Assembly (NCBI GenBank): GCA_020622165.1
Contig: JACNMN010000007.1
Location: 1-64,000 of the forward strand
DNA length: 64,000 nucleotides
From: Boseongicola sp. H5
GTDB lineage: Bacteria; Pseudomonadota; Alphaproteobacteria; Rhodobacterales; Rhodobacteraceae
Reading direction: 5' to 3'
Shown here: positions 1 through 8,415 of the stretch, piece after piece
How positions within the stretch are numbered: position 1 is the stretch's first letter
Layout: each line of letters begins with the position of its first letter
Notes under the pieces: generated by a model
What the model was told of the DNA's origin: nothing
Seen by the model: only the letters and a program-made list of their open reading frames with translations
Databases searched by the model: none
Translations under genes and position numbers: made by a program

Positions 1-2
1 TT

Positions 3-116
3 GCCGACCTGACCCAGCAGGGCACCGATGTGCTGCTCGCCGACAGCGGCGTAACAATCACCTTCCTCGACACCGACATCGCGGACATCACGACAGATAT
101 CTTCCAAATCATCTGA
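3..116 (+). CDS. C-terminal end of a probable RTX / calcium-binding secreted protein (partial)
   Basis: Only the last 37 codons are in the window, with the TGA at 114-116; the start lies upstream. The residues read like the tail of haemolysin-type (RTX) proteins of Rhodobacterales: a DVLLADSGVTITFLDTDIAD-like stretch, resembling the terminal beta-roll segments that precede a type I secretion signal, with a short hydrophobic end (DIFQII). No glycine-rich nonapeptide is visible because so little is present, so the family call is an inference from composition and pattern. It lies 82 bases before motB on the same strand but is probably unrelated to motility. Confidence 0.45.
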   Translation, partial: ADLTQQGTDVLLADSGVTITFLDTDIADITTDIFQII

Positions 117-198
117 ATAGAGAGGTCAAAGACCCTTTAGGGAGTTTTTCAGATTTTGTCCCTATCCATACGGGGAAACCGCAGCATGAGTATCTGAA

Positions 199-1035
199 AT
201 GTCCGGCCAGAACGACGCCCGTCCGATCATCATCAAACGCAAGAAAGTAGTCGGCGGAGATGGGCATCATGGCGGTGCATGGAAGGTCGCCTATGCGGAT
301 TTCGTGACCGCGATGATGGCATTTTTCCTGTTGATGTGGCTGCTCAACGCCACCACGGAACAGCAGCGCAAAGGTCTTGCGGATTACTTCAGCCCGACGG
401 TGCCGATTGCGCGGATTTCCGGCGGCGGGGACGGGGCATTCGGCGGCGAAAGCGTGTTTTCCGAGCGGGTCGAGGCGCAGAACGGAACCGGCGCCACCGA
501 CCGCCGCCCGACCGAAGGGCGGCAAAGCATGGGAATGACCGGCGTAGGGCACACCGAAGAAGAGGAAGAGGCGATGCTGGCCGCATTGGAAGACGCCCTG
601 ATGGCCGGCGGCGGCGACAGCATGGTGACGGATCTGGCCCTGCGCCATGTCCAGACCCGCCTTTCCGACGAGGGGCTGATCATCGAGGTTTTTGCCCGCC
701 CGGGCGCGCCGCTCTTCGATGAAGACACGGGTGCGCCTGCGGATTGGCTGGTCGCTCTCGCCGGGGTCATGGTGGAGCTTTTCGATACCGTCACCAATCG
801 CGTGGCGATCATCGGGCATGTCCGGTCCGAACCGATCACGGTGGTCGAGGAAAGCCGCTGGATGCAGTCCACCTCCCACGCCCATAGGGTCCGCATTCTC
901 TTGGAAGATGTCGGCCTGCCCGCGACACGGCTCCAACGGATCACCGGCCATGCGGACAGGCGCCCGGTGGATGACGACCCGATGTCGGTACGCAATGACC
1001 GGATCGAGATCATCCTGCTGCGCAACCGGATCTGA
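199..1035 (+). CDS. motB: Flagellar motor stator protein MotB
   Basis: This is the peptidoglycan-anchored stator subunit, which with MotA forms the proton channel that drives the rotor. The 278-residue product starts with a basic cytoplasmic tail and a glycine- and histidine-rich stretch, followed by one membrane segment (about residues 30-50, YADFVTAMMAFFLLMWLLN). Its Asp34 is the expected proton-binding residue. The C-terminal half (about 150-278) is OmpA/MotB-like, with a GHADRRP and RNDRIEI pattern near the end that fits peptidoglycan binding. MotB is separated from motA, which lies about 11 kb downstream; this is unusual against the enteric motAB pair. The length is typical of the family. 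Confidence 0.93.
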   Translation: MSGQNDARPIIIKRKKVVGGDGHHGGAWKVAYADFVTAMMAFFLLMWLLNATTEQQRKGLADYFSPTVPIARISGGGDGAFGGESVFSERVEAQNGTGATDRRPTEGRQSMGMTGVGHTEEEEEAMLAALEDALMAGGGDSMVTDLALRHVQTRLSDEGLIIEVFARPGAPLFDEDTGAPADWLVALAGVMVELFDTVTNRVAIIGHVRSEPITVVEESRWMQSTSHAHRVRILLEDVGLPATRLQRITGHADRRPVDDDPMSVRNDRIEIILLRNRI

Positions 1036-1085
1036 GCAACCGGTCCTGACGGACGGGCTGCGAAAACTAGCTCGGATTTTATCTG

Positions 1086-1100
1086 TTAGCCTGTCCTTAA
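1086..1100 (+). promoter_or_regulatory. CtrA-like box upstream of flgE
   Basis: The bases read TTAG, seven bases, TTAA, one mismatch from the CtrA consensus TTAA-N7-TTAA known from Caulobacter. It lies 57 bases before the flgE start in the 121-base gap after motB. The same spacing recurs in four other intergenic regions of this cluster. CtrA control is an inference. Confidence 0.45.
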
Positions 1101-1156
1101 GCCGCCTCTGCCAAAGCTGCCTGCAAATCGAGACATGCAGCAGAAAGGCGCATTTG

Positions 1157-2461
1157 ATGACCATCTCATCCTCTCTGAATGCCGGCGTGGCCGGCCTGAA
1201 CGTAAATGCCAGCCGCCTGGCAACGATCGCCGACAACATCGCGAACTCGGGCACCTACGGATACAAGCGCGAAGTGGCGGATTTTCAGTCTATGGTCATC
1301 AGCCAGGGTCAGGGCAGTTACTCCGCGGGGGGTGTACGCGTCACGACAGGGCGGATGATCGACCAGCGCGGCACCCTGATCACCACCGACAACCCGACCG
1401 ATCTGGCGATCGGCGGACGTGGGATGCTGCCGGTGACATCAATCACCGCGCTGGATCAGGGGGATACTCCGACGATGCTGACCACGACCGGGTCCTTTCG
1501 ACCGGATGCCGAAGGGTTTCTGCGAACCGATTCCGGACTGGTTCTGATGGGATGGCCCGCCGATGCCGATGGCGTGATCGCCGGTTTCCCGCGCGACTCC
1601 TTCGAAGGGTTGGAACCGATTCAGATCAACTCGAACCAGTTCTCCGGCGACCCGACGACGAGAATGCAACTCAGCGTGAACCTGCCCGCCACGGCAACCG
1701 AGGCCGGCGCATCGGGTGACCCGCTGAACATGACGGCGGAGTATTACGACAATCTCGGGACATCCAAAAGCATCGAGATCTCCTTTACCCCGACCGTGCC
1801 GGCCAGCGGCACCTCCCATGAATGGACGATGACCATCCGCGACTCGGCCACCGGCGCAACGCCGATTGGCGAATACACCCTGACCTTCGATGACACACGG
1901 GGCAATGGTGGCAACCTTCTCTCTGCCACACTTGTCACGGGCGCTGCGGGCGGTGCCTATGACCCGGCGAACGGCACCCTGTCGGTTGATGTGGTCGGCG
2001 GCCCGATCGAGCTTTCCATCGGCGGTATCGGGGATCCATCGGGTCTGACGCAGTTGTCGGATACCTTTGCCCGCGCGCCTGTCGTCAAAAACGGCTCTCC
2101 GGTCGGTAATCTGGACTCCGTCGAAGTCGACGCGGACGGTCACGTGAACGCGATTTACAACAGCGGCTTCACCCGCACGATCTATCAGATTCCCCTGGTC
2201 GATGTCCCGAACCCGAACAAGCTGATATCGCTGAACAGCCAAGCCTATCAGGTCTCCCCCGAAAGCGGCCCATTCTTCCTGTGGGATGCGGGCGACGGGC
2301 CAACGGGCGATGTGATCGGCTTTTCACGTGAGGAATCCGCGACGGATGTCGCCGGGGAACTGACCCAGCTGATCCAGACGCAGCGCGCCTATTCCTCGAA
2401 CGCGAAGGTGATCCAGACGGTCGATGAGATGCTCCAGGAAACGACCAACATCAAACGTTGA
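1157..2461 (+). CDS. flgE: Flagellar hook protein FlgE
   Basis: This protein polymerises into the hook, the universal joint between rod and filament. The 434-residue product has the N-terminal rod/hook signature (SSLNAGVAGLNVNASRLATI, then DNIANSGTYGYKR), a central beta-rich FlgE D2-like region, and the C-terminal helix TQLIQTQRAYSSNAKVIQTV shared by rod and hook proteins. The frame is open much further upstream, through motB. The ATG at 1157 is chosen because the conserved MTISSSLN start lies there, preceded by AGAAAGG. It is followed 26 bases later by flgK, consistent with an operon flgE-flgK-flgL-flgI. Confidence 0.95.
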   Translation: MTISSSLNAGVAGLNVNASRLATIADNIANSGTYGYKREVADFQSMVISQGQGSYSAGGVRVTTGRMIDQRGTLITTDNPTDLAIGGRGMLPVTSITALDQGDTPTMLTTTGSFRPDAEGFLRTDSGLVLMGWPADADGVIAGFPRDSFEGLEPIQINSNQFSGDPTTRMQLSVNLPATATEAGASGDPLNMTAEYYDNLGTSKSIEISFTPTVPASGTSHEWTMTIRDSATGATPIGEYTLTFDDTRGNGGNLLSATLVTGAAGGAYDPANGTLSVDVVGGPIELSIGGIGDPSGLTQLSDTFARAPVVKNGSPVGNLDSVEVDADGHVNAIYNSGFTRTIYQIPLVDVPNPNKLISLNSQAYQVSPESGPFFLWDAGDGPTGDVIGFSREESATDVAGELTQLIQTQRAYSSNAKVIQTVDEMLQETTNIKR

Positions 2462-2487
2462 TGCAGGGTTGATCCGAAGGTCCCGCC

Positions 2488-3945
2488 ATGAGCATCTCAA
2501 CCGCACTTTCCAACGCCCTGTCGGGGCTGACCGCAACCAGCCGTGCGGCGCAGATCGTATCGTCAAACGTGGCGAACGCGTCCACGGACGGGTACGGTGT
2601 AAGACGATTGGTAACCTCGGCGGCGGTTCTGGGCGGGCAAGGCACCGGCGTCCGGATCGTCGGTGTCGACCGCCAGGTCGACACCGTGTTGATCAGCGCG
2701 CGCCGCGATGCGGATGCTTCCCTGGGGCAAGCGGCAACTCAGGCCGATTTCACCCGCCGGATCGAGGCGGCGATCGGATCTCCGGACGACCCGTTCAGCC
2801 TGACCGCGCATATCGCGAATTTCGAGGCGAGCCTCATCAATGCGGCCAACCGCCCGGAGAGCCAGACCAGACTTGCAGGCGTTCTCGACACGGCGGAGCG
2901 GCTTGCCGGCAAGCTCAATACGCTTTCGGAAACCGTGCAATCCGCAAGGCTGGACGCGGACAAAGGCATCGTCCGCGACGTTGCCTATCTGAACAGCACG
3001 CTCGCAGACATTCATGAGATCAATATCGAGATCCGCCGAAATCAGGGCGCCGGGCGCGACAGCTCGGCGCTCTTCGACCAGCAACAGGCCTTGATTGACG
3101 GACTTGCGCCGCTGATCCCGGTGCGCGAATTGCGGGACAATACCGGGCAGGTGTCCCTTTACAGCGCCGACGGACTGACCTTGCTGGATGGGCGGCCCGC
3201 AACCTTCGGCTTCGATGGCGCGACGGTGATGGCGGCGGATCTGACGCTCGCCAATGCGGGATTGTCCGGCCTCAGCCTGAATGGGCGGCCCGTCGAGATG
3301 AGCGGCTCCTTTCCCGCATTGCAGGGCGGCGGTCTTGCGGCGCGGTTCACGGTGCGGGATGATCTTGCAATCACAGCGCAGGCGCAACTTGATGCCGTCG
3401 CCCGCGATCTTGCCAGCCGCATGGATGACCCCGCATTGGATCCGACGGTCGCAAGCGGAGACCCGGGGCTGTTTACCGATGCCGGAAATCTGGTGGTCGC
3501 GGCAAATGAGATCGGCCTGTCGGGGCGGCTTCGCGTGAACGCGCAGGTCGATCCCGCCCGGGGCGGCGCGGTCTGGCGGCTGCGCGATGGGCTGGGCGCA
3601 ACGGTGGAAGGTCCCGCCGGTCAGGCCGGCTTGCTACAGGACATGCTGACCGCTCTTCAGGCCGTGACTCCCACCCAATCGGGAGGATTTTCCGGGGCCG
3701 GCCGCAGCCTTGGTACGCTCGCGGCGGATTTCCTGTCGATGGCTGGCCTCGCCCGGCAATCGGCGGAAAACGATGAAGTCTTTGCCACGTCCCGGCACGG
3801 CACCCTGCGCGAGGCCGAGCTGAGCACCGGCGTCGATACCGACCGGGAGATGCAGGAGCTGCTCCTGATCGAACAGGCCTACGCGGCCAACGCCCGGATT
3901 GTTCAAACGGTCGAAGAGCTGCTTGACCAGTTGCTGAGGATCTGA
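2488..3945 (+). CDS. flgK: Flagellar hook-associated protein 1 FlgK
   Basis: This is the first hook-filament junction protein, added to the hook tip before flagellin. The 485-residue product carries the N-terminal junction signature (SISTALSNALSGLTATSRAA followed by SSNVANASTDGYGVRR) and a C-terminal helix ending LLLIEQAYAANARIVQTVEE, as in FlgK and FlgE. The middle is larger and more variable, as in the family. It sits 2 bases before flgL in the same operon. No filament cap gene (fliD) is visible in the window. Confidence 0.93.
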   Translation: MSISTALSNALSGLTATSRAAQIVSSNVANASTDGYGVRRLVTSAAVLGGQGTGVRIVGVDRQVDTVLISARRDADASLGQAATQADFTRRIEAAIGSPDDPFSLTAHIANFEASLINAANRPESQTRLAGVLDTAERLAGKLNTLSETVQSARLDADKGIVRDVAYLNSTLADIHEINIEIRRNQGAGRDSSALFDQQQALIDGLAPLIPVRELRDNTGQVSLYSADGLTLLDGRPATFGFDGATVMAADLTLANAGLSGLSLNGRPVEMSGSFPALQGGGLAARFTVRDDLAITAQAQLDAVARDLASRMDDPALDPTVASGDPGLFTDAGNLVVAANEIGLSGRLRVNAQVDPARGGAVWRLRDGLGATVEGPAGQAGLLQDMLTALQAVTPTQSGGFSGAGRSLGTLAADFLSMAGLARQSAENDEVFATSRHGTLREAELSTGVDTDREMQELLLIEQAYAANARIVQTVEELLDQLLRI

Positions 3946-3947
3946 AG

Positions 3948-4958
3948 ATGAGCTGGATCTCAACGGGCGACAGGGCGCAGGCATTTCACATGTATCAACG
4001 CAGCGCCGAGGTGAAAACGGAAATGCTGCGGCTTACTTCCGAGCTCAGCAGCGGCCGGAAATCCGATCTGGGCAAGGCGTTGGGCGGCGATTTTGCAGGC
4101 CTCGCCGCGGTTGAACGCGGGCTCCGCCTCGGGCTGGTCTACAAGGCCGCCGCCGAAGAGGCGGCGCTTCATACCTCCGTGATGCAAGACGCGCTGCAGA
4201 CGGTCCAGACGCAGCTTGACGAAACGGGTCCTACCCTGCTGGCGGCCGTCGGTGCGGGATCGTCGAGCAATCTCGGCATTCTCGCGGTGGATAGCGGCGC
4301 CAAGCTTGATCTTGTCGTGAACGCGCTGAACGGCAGGATTGCGGGGCGCAGCCTGTTCAGCGGCGACAGGCCGGACCAGATCCCGTTGATCAGCGGCGAC
4401 GAAATGCTGGCGAATCTGGGCCCGTTGGTGGCCGGCGCCGCTACGGCACAGGACATGATCGCGATTGTGGAGGATTGGTTTCTGGCTCCGGGCGGCGGGT
4501 TCGAAACGACCGCCTATCGGGGCGGCACGTCTTCGGCGGCCGGCTTTACGGTCGGAGATGGCGACGTGATCGATGCAGATGTGTCGGCGCTTGCCCCGGA
4601 GATACGCGGAGCATTGGCCGCTTTCGCGCTGAGTGCGCTGGTCGGCAACGATCTGGGCCCCGCGGATGAGGCATCGCGGCGCACGCTCCTCGAAGCGGCT
4701 GCGACACGCATGATCGGCAGCCAGGGCGGATTGTCGAAGATCCGGGCCGAACTCGGCGCCGCCGAAGCCAGGATCGAAACCGCGCGCGTCCGGAATTCGG
4801 CGACGGAGACGGCACTGTCGATCGAGCACAACCGCCTGGTGAGGGCGGACCCCTATACGACCGCGACCGAACTGGAAGCGGTGCAAATGCAATTGGAAAG
4901 CCTCTTTGTCCTCACCTCGCGCATGGCGCGTCTTAACCTTACGGAGTTCCTGAGATGA
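3948..4958 (+). CDS. flgL: Flagellar hook-associated protein 3 FlgL
   Basis: This is the second hook-filament junction protein, the adaptor between FlgK and flagellin. The 336-residue product begins with a flagellin-like amphipathic helix (about residues 1-60, including LTSELSSGRKSDLGKALGGD) and ends with a coiled-coil-type helix (YTTATELEAVQMQLESLFVLTSRM) typical of FlgL and flagellin C-termini. It starts 2 bases after the flgK stop and its last codons overlap the flgI start by 4 bases, indicating translational coupling. Confidence 0.88.
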   Translation: MSWISTGDRAQAFHMYQRSAEVKTEMLRLTSELSSGRKSDLGKALGGDFAGLAAVERGLRLGLVYKAAAEEAALHTSVMQDALQTVQTQLDETGPTLLAAVGAGSSSNLGILAVDSGAKLDLVVNALNGRIAGRSLFSGDRPDQIPLISGDEMLANLGPLVAGAATAQDMIAIVEDWFLAPGGGFETTAYRGGTSSAAGFTVGDGDVIDADVSALAPEIRGALAAFALSALVGNDLGPADEASRRTLLEAAATRMIGSQGGLSKIRAELGAAEARIETARVRNSATETALSIEHNRLVRADPYTTATELEAVQMQLESLFVLTSRMARLNLTEFLR

Positions 4959-6058
4959 TGCGCATGCTTGCTTCCGCAATTCTGTTGATGCTGATGGCGG
5001 CCCAGGTCACGGCTTCTCCCATCCGCATCCGCGACCTTGTGGAATTCGACGGGGTCCGCGGGAATGATCTGATCGGCTATGGTCTCGTGGTGGGGCTGAA
5101 CGGTACCGGAGATGGTATTCGCAATGCGCCGTTCACCGAAGAAATCATGACCAACATCCTGGAACGCCTGGGCGTCAATGTCTCCGGAGAGCAATTCCGG
5201 CCACAGAATGTCGCGGCGGTCTTCGTCACCGCAAGCTTGCCGCCGTTTTCCCGTGCCGGCAGCCAGATCGATATCACCGTGTCGGCGATCGGCGATGCCG
5301 ACAGCCTCCTGGGGGGGACGCTGGTCATGACGCCGCTCACCGCGGCCGACGGCGAAATCTATGCCGTCGCACAAGGCACGGTCATCGCTGGCGGCGCTTC
5401 GGCGGAAGGGGATGGGGCGCGTGTGGTGCAAGGCGTGCCCACCGCGGGCGTCGTCCCCTCAGGGGCGCGGATCGAGCGCGAGGTCGAGTTCGACTTTTCC
5501 GCCCTTCAGGATATCCGCCTCGCCCTCCGCACGCCCGATTTCACCACAGCCGCCAGGATCGAAGGGGCAATCAATGCGGAATTTGGTCGCCGCGTCGCCG
5601 TCATGCTGGATTCGGGCACCGTCACCCTGGATGTGGCCGCCACCAGATCGGCCTCCCCGGCCCATGCGCTCAGCCGGGTCGAAAACCTGTTTGTCGAACC
5701 GGAAATCCGGGCCCGCGTGGTTGTCGATCAGCGCTCCGGCACAATCGTGATGGGCGAAGATGTACGGATTTCACGCGTGGCGATTGCGCAAGGAAACCTG
5801 ACCCTGCGGATCGAGGAGCGCCCGATCGCGGTGCAACCGAACCCGTTCGCGGAGGGCGAAACCGTGATCGTTCCCCGGACCAACGTGGATCTCGTCGAAG
5901 AGCCCGGAACAGGGCTTGCCGAAATCAGCGGCGGCACGTCCCTGTCGGAAGTTGTCGCGGGCCTGAATGCGCTTGGCGTGTCGCCCCGGGACATGATCGA
6001 CATTCTGAACAGCATCCAGGCGGCCGGCGCATTGCACGCCGAGTTCATCGTCCGCTGA
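4955..6058 (+). CDS. flgI: Flagellar basal body P-ring protein FlgI
   Basis: This periplasmic protein assembles into the P-ring around the rod. The 367-residue product has a Sec signal peptide (about residues 1-21, ending VTASP) followed by the highly conserved family start RIRDLVEFDGVRGNDLIGYG and GLVVGLNGTGD. Full family length is present, including the C-terminal INSIQAAGALHAE-like segment. It overlaps the flgL stop by 4 bases (ATGA) and is the last gene of the flgE-K-L-I block. It converges with the fliF operon across a 245-base gap. P-ring assembly also needs FlgA, encoded at 21258-21686. Confidence 0.96.
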   Translation: MMRMLASAILLMLMAAQVTASPIRIRDLVEFDGVRGNDLIGYGLVVGLNGTGDGIRNAPFTEEIMTNILERLGVNVSGEQFRPQNVAAVFVTASLPPFSRAGSQIDITVSAIGDADSLLGGTLVMTPLTAADGEIYAVAQGTVIAGGASAEGDGARVVQGVPTAGVVPSGARIEREVEFDFSALQDIRLALRTPDFTTAARIEGAINAEFGRRVAVMLDSGTVTLDVAATRSASPAHALSRVENLFVEPEIRARVVVDQRSGTIVMGEDVRISRVAIAQGNLTLRIEERPIAVQPNPFAEGETVIVPRTNVDLVEEPGTGLAEISGGTSLSEVVAGLNALGVSPRDMIDILNSIQAAGALHAEFIVR

Positions 6059-6198
6059 TATCCGGACGCGGCGTACCGTCTGCGCCCCCGCCCGGGGCTG
6101 GTCGGCCGGCAACCGCGCGGGAGGTCGTGCTCAATCATCGCCCCCCGTTTGCCGGCATCCGGACGGCGGATGAGGCATTCAGGACGGCGGAGCATGAA

Positions 6199-6227
6199 AT
6201 GGGTCCGATCCCGAAGGGCGGACCCAT
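6199..6227. terminator. Hairpin between convergent flgI and fliG-like gene
   Basis: A perfect 9-base inverted repeat, ATGGGTCCG (6199-6207) and CGGACCCAT (6219-6227), encloses an 11-base loop that can itself form CCC-GAA-GGG. It sits between two convergent transcription units, where a bidirectional terminator is expected. There is no strong T run on either strand, so terminator function is inferred. Confidence 0.4.
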
Positions 6228-6278
6228 CGACATGATACACTGAGCGGTACTTTTTCGAACATTTTGATCGGCAGGGCC

Positions 6279-6294
6279 CGCCTGTTTTCAGGCG
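6279..6294 (-). terminator. Small hairpin just after the fliG-like gene
   Basis: CGCCTG, TTTT, CAGGCG forms a perfect 6-base stem with a 4-base loop, 9 bases beyond the stop of the minus-strand gene ending at 6304. No U tract follows directly, so it may be a stabilising 3' hairpin rather than an intrinsic terminator. Confidence 0.3.
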
Positions 6295-6303
6295 CGCCCC
6301 GCT

Positions 6304-6789
6304 CTACAGGGCCTTCAAGACCCGCATGACGGCGCGGGCCTGCGCCCCCGGCAACTGCCGCAGAACCCGCGCGCGCAGAGCGGTGCTTTGCGGTTTGAGA
6401 AGATGCGCGATGACTGCGGGATGTTCGTTCATCAATGTTGCGTCATCGAGATTATCCGCCAACCGCGCCACCAGTGCGGGGGCCCCCGAAGGTGGATCGA
6501 GCGCGGGCGCAAGGGCGCGCACGAGTGCGTCGTCGGCATCCTCACCGGCCAGCAGACCCCGGTCGCGAAACCTCTGTATCAGACGGTTGCGTTGCCACTC
6601 GGTCACATCGCTGTCCGTCGGAGAGGATGTGTCGATGTTCAGGCTTGCCGCATCGGGGGAGCCTTTCCGAAAAGCCTCGAAGCGTTCCGGGCCCAGAAGA
6701 CCCAGCAGAACCCTCGCTTTGTCGGCCTTCCACTTGGAATCGCCGGCCGGGGCGGCGCTGGATCGTGGCTGCTCTGGATGCTGCACCAT
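6304..6789 (-). CDS. Short FliG-like flagellar protein lacking the torque domain
   Basis: The product is 161 residues and I know no named family of this size. Two stretches look like flagellar switch protein FliG. Near the N-terminus ADKARVLLGLLGPERFEAF resembles the FliG start (alanine-rich helix, then LG-E). At the C-terminus NEHPAVIAHLLKPQS with the following RQLPGAQARAVMR resembles the FliG middle domain, including the EHPQ motif that in known FliG contacts FliM. The charged C-terminal torque domain is missing, and FliG is normally about 330 residues. It is the last gene of the fliF-fliH-fliN-fliP operon, 12 bases after fliP, while the usual fliG place between fliF and fliH is empty. It could be a diverged mini-FliG or an unrelated helical protein. 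Homology rests on motif reading only. Confidence 0.55.
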   Translation of the reverse strand: MVQHPEQPRSSAAPAGDSKWKADKARVLLGLLGPERFEAFRKGSPDAASLNIDTSSPTDSDVTEWQRNRLIQRFRDRGLLAGEDADDALVRALAPALDPPSGAPALVARLADNLDDATLMNEHPAVIAHLLKPQSTALRARVLRQLPGAQARAVMRVLKAL

Positions 6790-6801
6790 GGTGATGTCCC
6801 T

Positions 6802-7539
6802 TCAGAAATAGCTGCGTACCAGCGCGCTGGTGATCAATGCCCAGCCATCCGCCACAACGAAAAACGCCAGCTTGAACGGCATCGAGACAATGGCCGGCGG
6901 CACCATCATCATGCCCATGGACATGAGGATCGCGGCAACGACCAGATCAATGATCAGAAACGGCAGGAAGATGAGGAATCCGATCTGGAAGGCGCGCTCG
7001 ACCTCGCTGAGCATGAAGGACGGGATCAGCACCGACGGGTCCGGCGACGCGTCGACCGGTGCGTTGCGCAACTCCATCATGCCCCGCAGGGTTTCGGGGT
7101 CGACTCGCGCCTCCATGAACGCGCGGAACGGCGCATAGGCCAGCGGGATCGCACTCTCCGGCGTCAGGGTGCCGTCGATCAACGGGGCGATACCTTGCGT
7201 GTAGGCATCCTGGAAAACGGGCGCCATCACGAAATAGGTCAGAAACAGGGCCAGGCTGACGATCAGCATGTTGGGGGGCGACTGCTGCAGGCCGATTGCC
7301 TGACGGAGGATCGAAAGAACGGTCACCACGAAGGGAAAGCACGTGATCATGACCGCAAGGCCGGGCGCAAGGCTGAGCACGGTAATCAGCGCAATCAGCT
7401 GAAGCGCGCGGGCGGTAAGAGAACCGCCATCGCCCATGTCGATGGAGATTTCCTGCGCCTGCGCGGTCTGGGTCGCAAGCAGCATGGCCAGCAGACCAAG
7501 GCAGGCGAGACAAAGCCCTTTATGCAGCATCGCCGGCAT
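6802..7539 (-). CDS. fliP: Flagellar type III export protein FliP
   Basis: This is a core membrane subunit of the FliPQR export gate. The 245-residue product has an N-terminal cleavable-type hydrophobic segment (about 1-29) and then the family hallmarks LQLIALITVLSLAPGLAVMI, CFPFVVTVLSILRQAIG and the C-terminal LIIDLVVAAILMSMGMMMVP. The length is normal. Its start overlaps the fliN end by 20 bases. FliR and FliQ, its partners, are encoded elsewhere in the cluster (17761-18537 and 23215-23481). Confidence 0.95.
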   Translation of the reverse strand: MPAMLHKGLCLACLGLLAMLLATQTAQAQEISIDMGDGGSLTARALQLIALITVLSLAPGLAVMITCFPFVVTVLSILRQAIGLQQSPPNMLIVSLALFLTYFVMAPVFQDAYTQGIAPLIDGTLTPESAIPLAYAPFRAFMEARVDPETLRGMMELRNAPVDASPDPSVLIPSFMLSEVERAFQIGFLIFLPFLIIDLVVAAILMSMGMMMVPPAIVSMPFKLAFFVVADGWALITSALVRSYF

Positions 7540-7798
7540 CCACGACCTTGGTCAGACGGACGGCGAGTTGCCCGCCATTGTCGCCATCCAGCTCGACCAG
7601 TTCGCCGATCGCCACCAGCCGGTCGCCGACAATCACCTCGACCTCGTCTTCGATCCGCCGATCCAGCGGCAGGACCGTATCGCGTTCCATCGACAGAAGC
7701 TCGGCGATTGTCGGGTGCGCGCGCCCGACGCAAACCCGCATCTCGATGGGGACGCCGCGCAATGCGCCTTTGGCGGGAAGGGCGGTGGGATCGGACAT
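7520..7798 (-). CDS. fliN: Flagellar motor switch protein FliN
   Basis: This is a C-ring component that works with FliM and FliG in switching and export. The 92-residue product is essentially one SpoA-type domain: GVPIEMRVCVGRAHPTIAEL, followed by LDRRIEDEVEVIVGDRLVAIGELVE, the typical FliN core. The short length fits alphaproteobacterial FliN. It lies between fliH and fliP with 1-base and 20-base overlaps. It is the only unambiguous switch component in the window, since no fliM and no full-length fliG are present. Confidence 0.92.
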   Translation of the reverse strand: MSDPTALPAKGALRGVPIEMRVCVGRAHPTIAELLSMERDTVLPLDRRIEDEVEVIVGDRLVAIGELVELDGDNGGQLAVRLTKVVDAGDAA

Positions 7799-8415
7799 CA
7801 GGCTGATCTCTCGTGTTGCTGAGGTAGGTCGTCGTCACTGTTCAGGGTGAAATCGCGGATGGCTTGCGCAATCCGTTCGGTCGCGGCGCCCAGGTCGATT
7901 TCGCGCAACTCGGCTCCGAACCGCAGGGTGACATGGCCCTCGAAATAGGCAGGCTCGGGGACAATCCGGATCTCGGCCTCCGCGTGTTCGGCGACAAGGG
8001 CCTCCAGAGCCGGACAGGCCGCGGGCGATGCCAGGATTTCACATGTCTCATCCGGCAGCGTTCCGAGAATCGATGCCAGTTCGGCGCGCACCATGGGAAC
8101 CATTGCGGCGGCCGCGACCTCCGGCACCAGACGCTCGATGATCCCGTCCAGCAGCGCCTGAAGACCTTTCAGAACATCGTTCCGGGCCTCCAGATATGTG
8201 AAGCTGAGATCCTTCAGGTTTCGGCTCAGGTCGGCACCGATCTGCGCCCGTCCCTGCTGCTCCGCACTCAGGCAATCGTCCCACCCGTCGCGATACCCGC
8301 TCTCGAACGCATCGAGCTTTATCGCCTCAAGATCGTGATGCACCGACGCGGGCGCCACGCTTTCCGGCGCGGGCGGTTGCCCGAACTCCTCCAGGTCCAG
8401 CCGGCGGGCGCTCAT
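7798..8415 (-). CDS. fliH: Flagellar assembly protein FliH-like
   Basis: This is probably the FliH regulator of the FliI export ATPase, linking it to the C-ring. The 205-residue product has a helical middle (about 35-110, rich in Glu, Asp and Leu, including YRDGWDDCLSAEQQGRAQIG) and an alpha/beta C-terminal half with FEGHVTLRFG near the end, as in FliH/YscL proteins. Sequence conservation in this family is low, so the call leans on position: it directly follows fliF (4-base ATGA overlap) and precedes fliN. FliI itself is at 24656-25978. Confidence 0.75.
   Translation of the reverse strand: MSARRLDLEEFGQPPAPESVAPASVHHDLEAIKLDAFESGYRDGWDDCLSAEQQGRAQIGADLSRNLKDLSFTYLEARNDVLKGLQALLDGIIERLVPEVAAAAMVPMVRAELASILGTLPDETCEILASPAACPALEALVAEHAEAEIRIVPEPAYFEGHVTLRFGAELREIDLGAATERIAQAIRDFTLNSDDDLPQQHERSA

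Noticed and set aside
7520-7539. Apparent frameshift between fliN and fliP
   Set aside because: The 20-base overlap leaves both proteins complete; it is a normal operon overlap.
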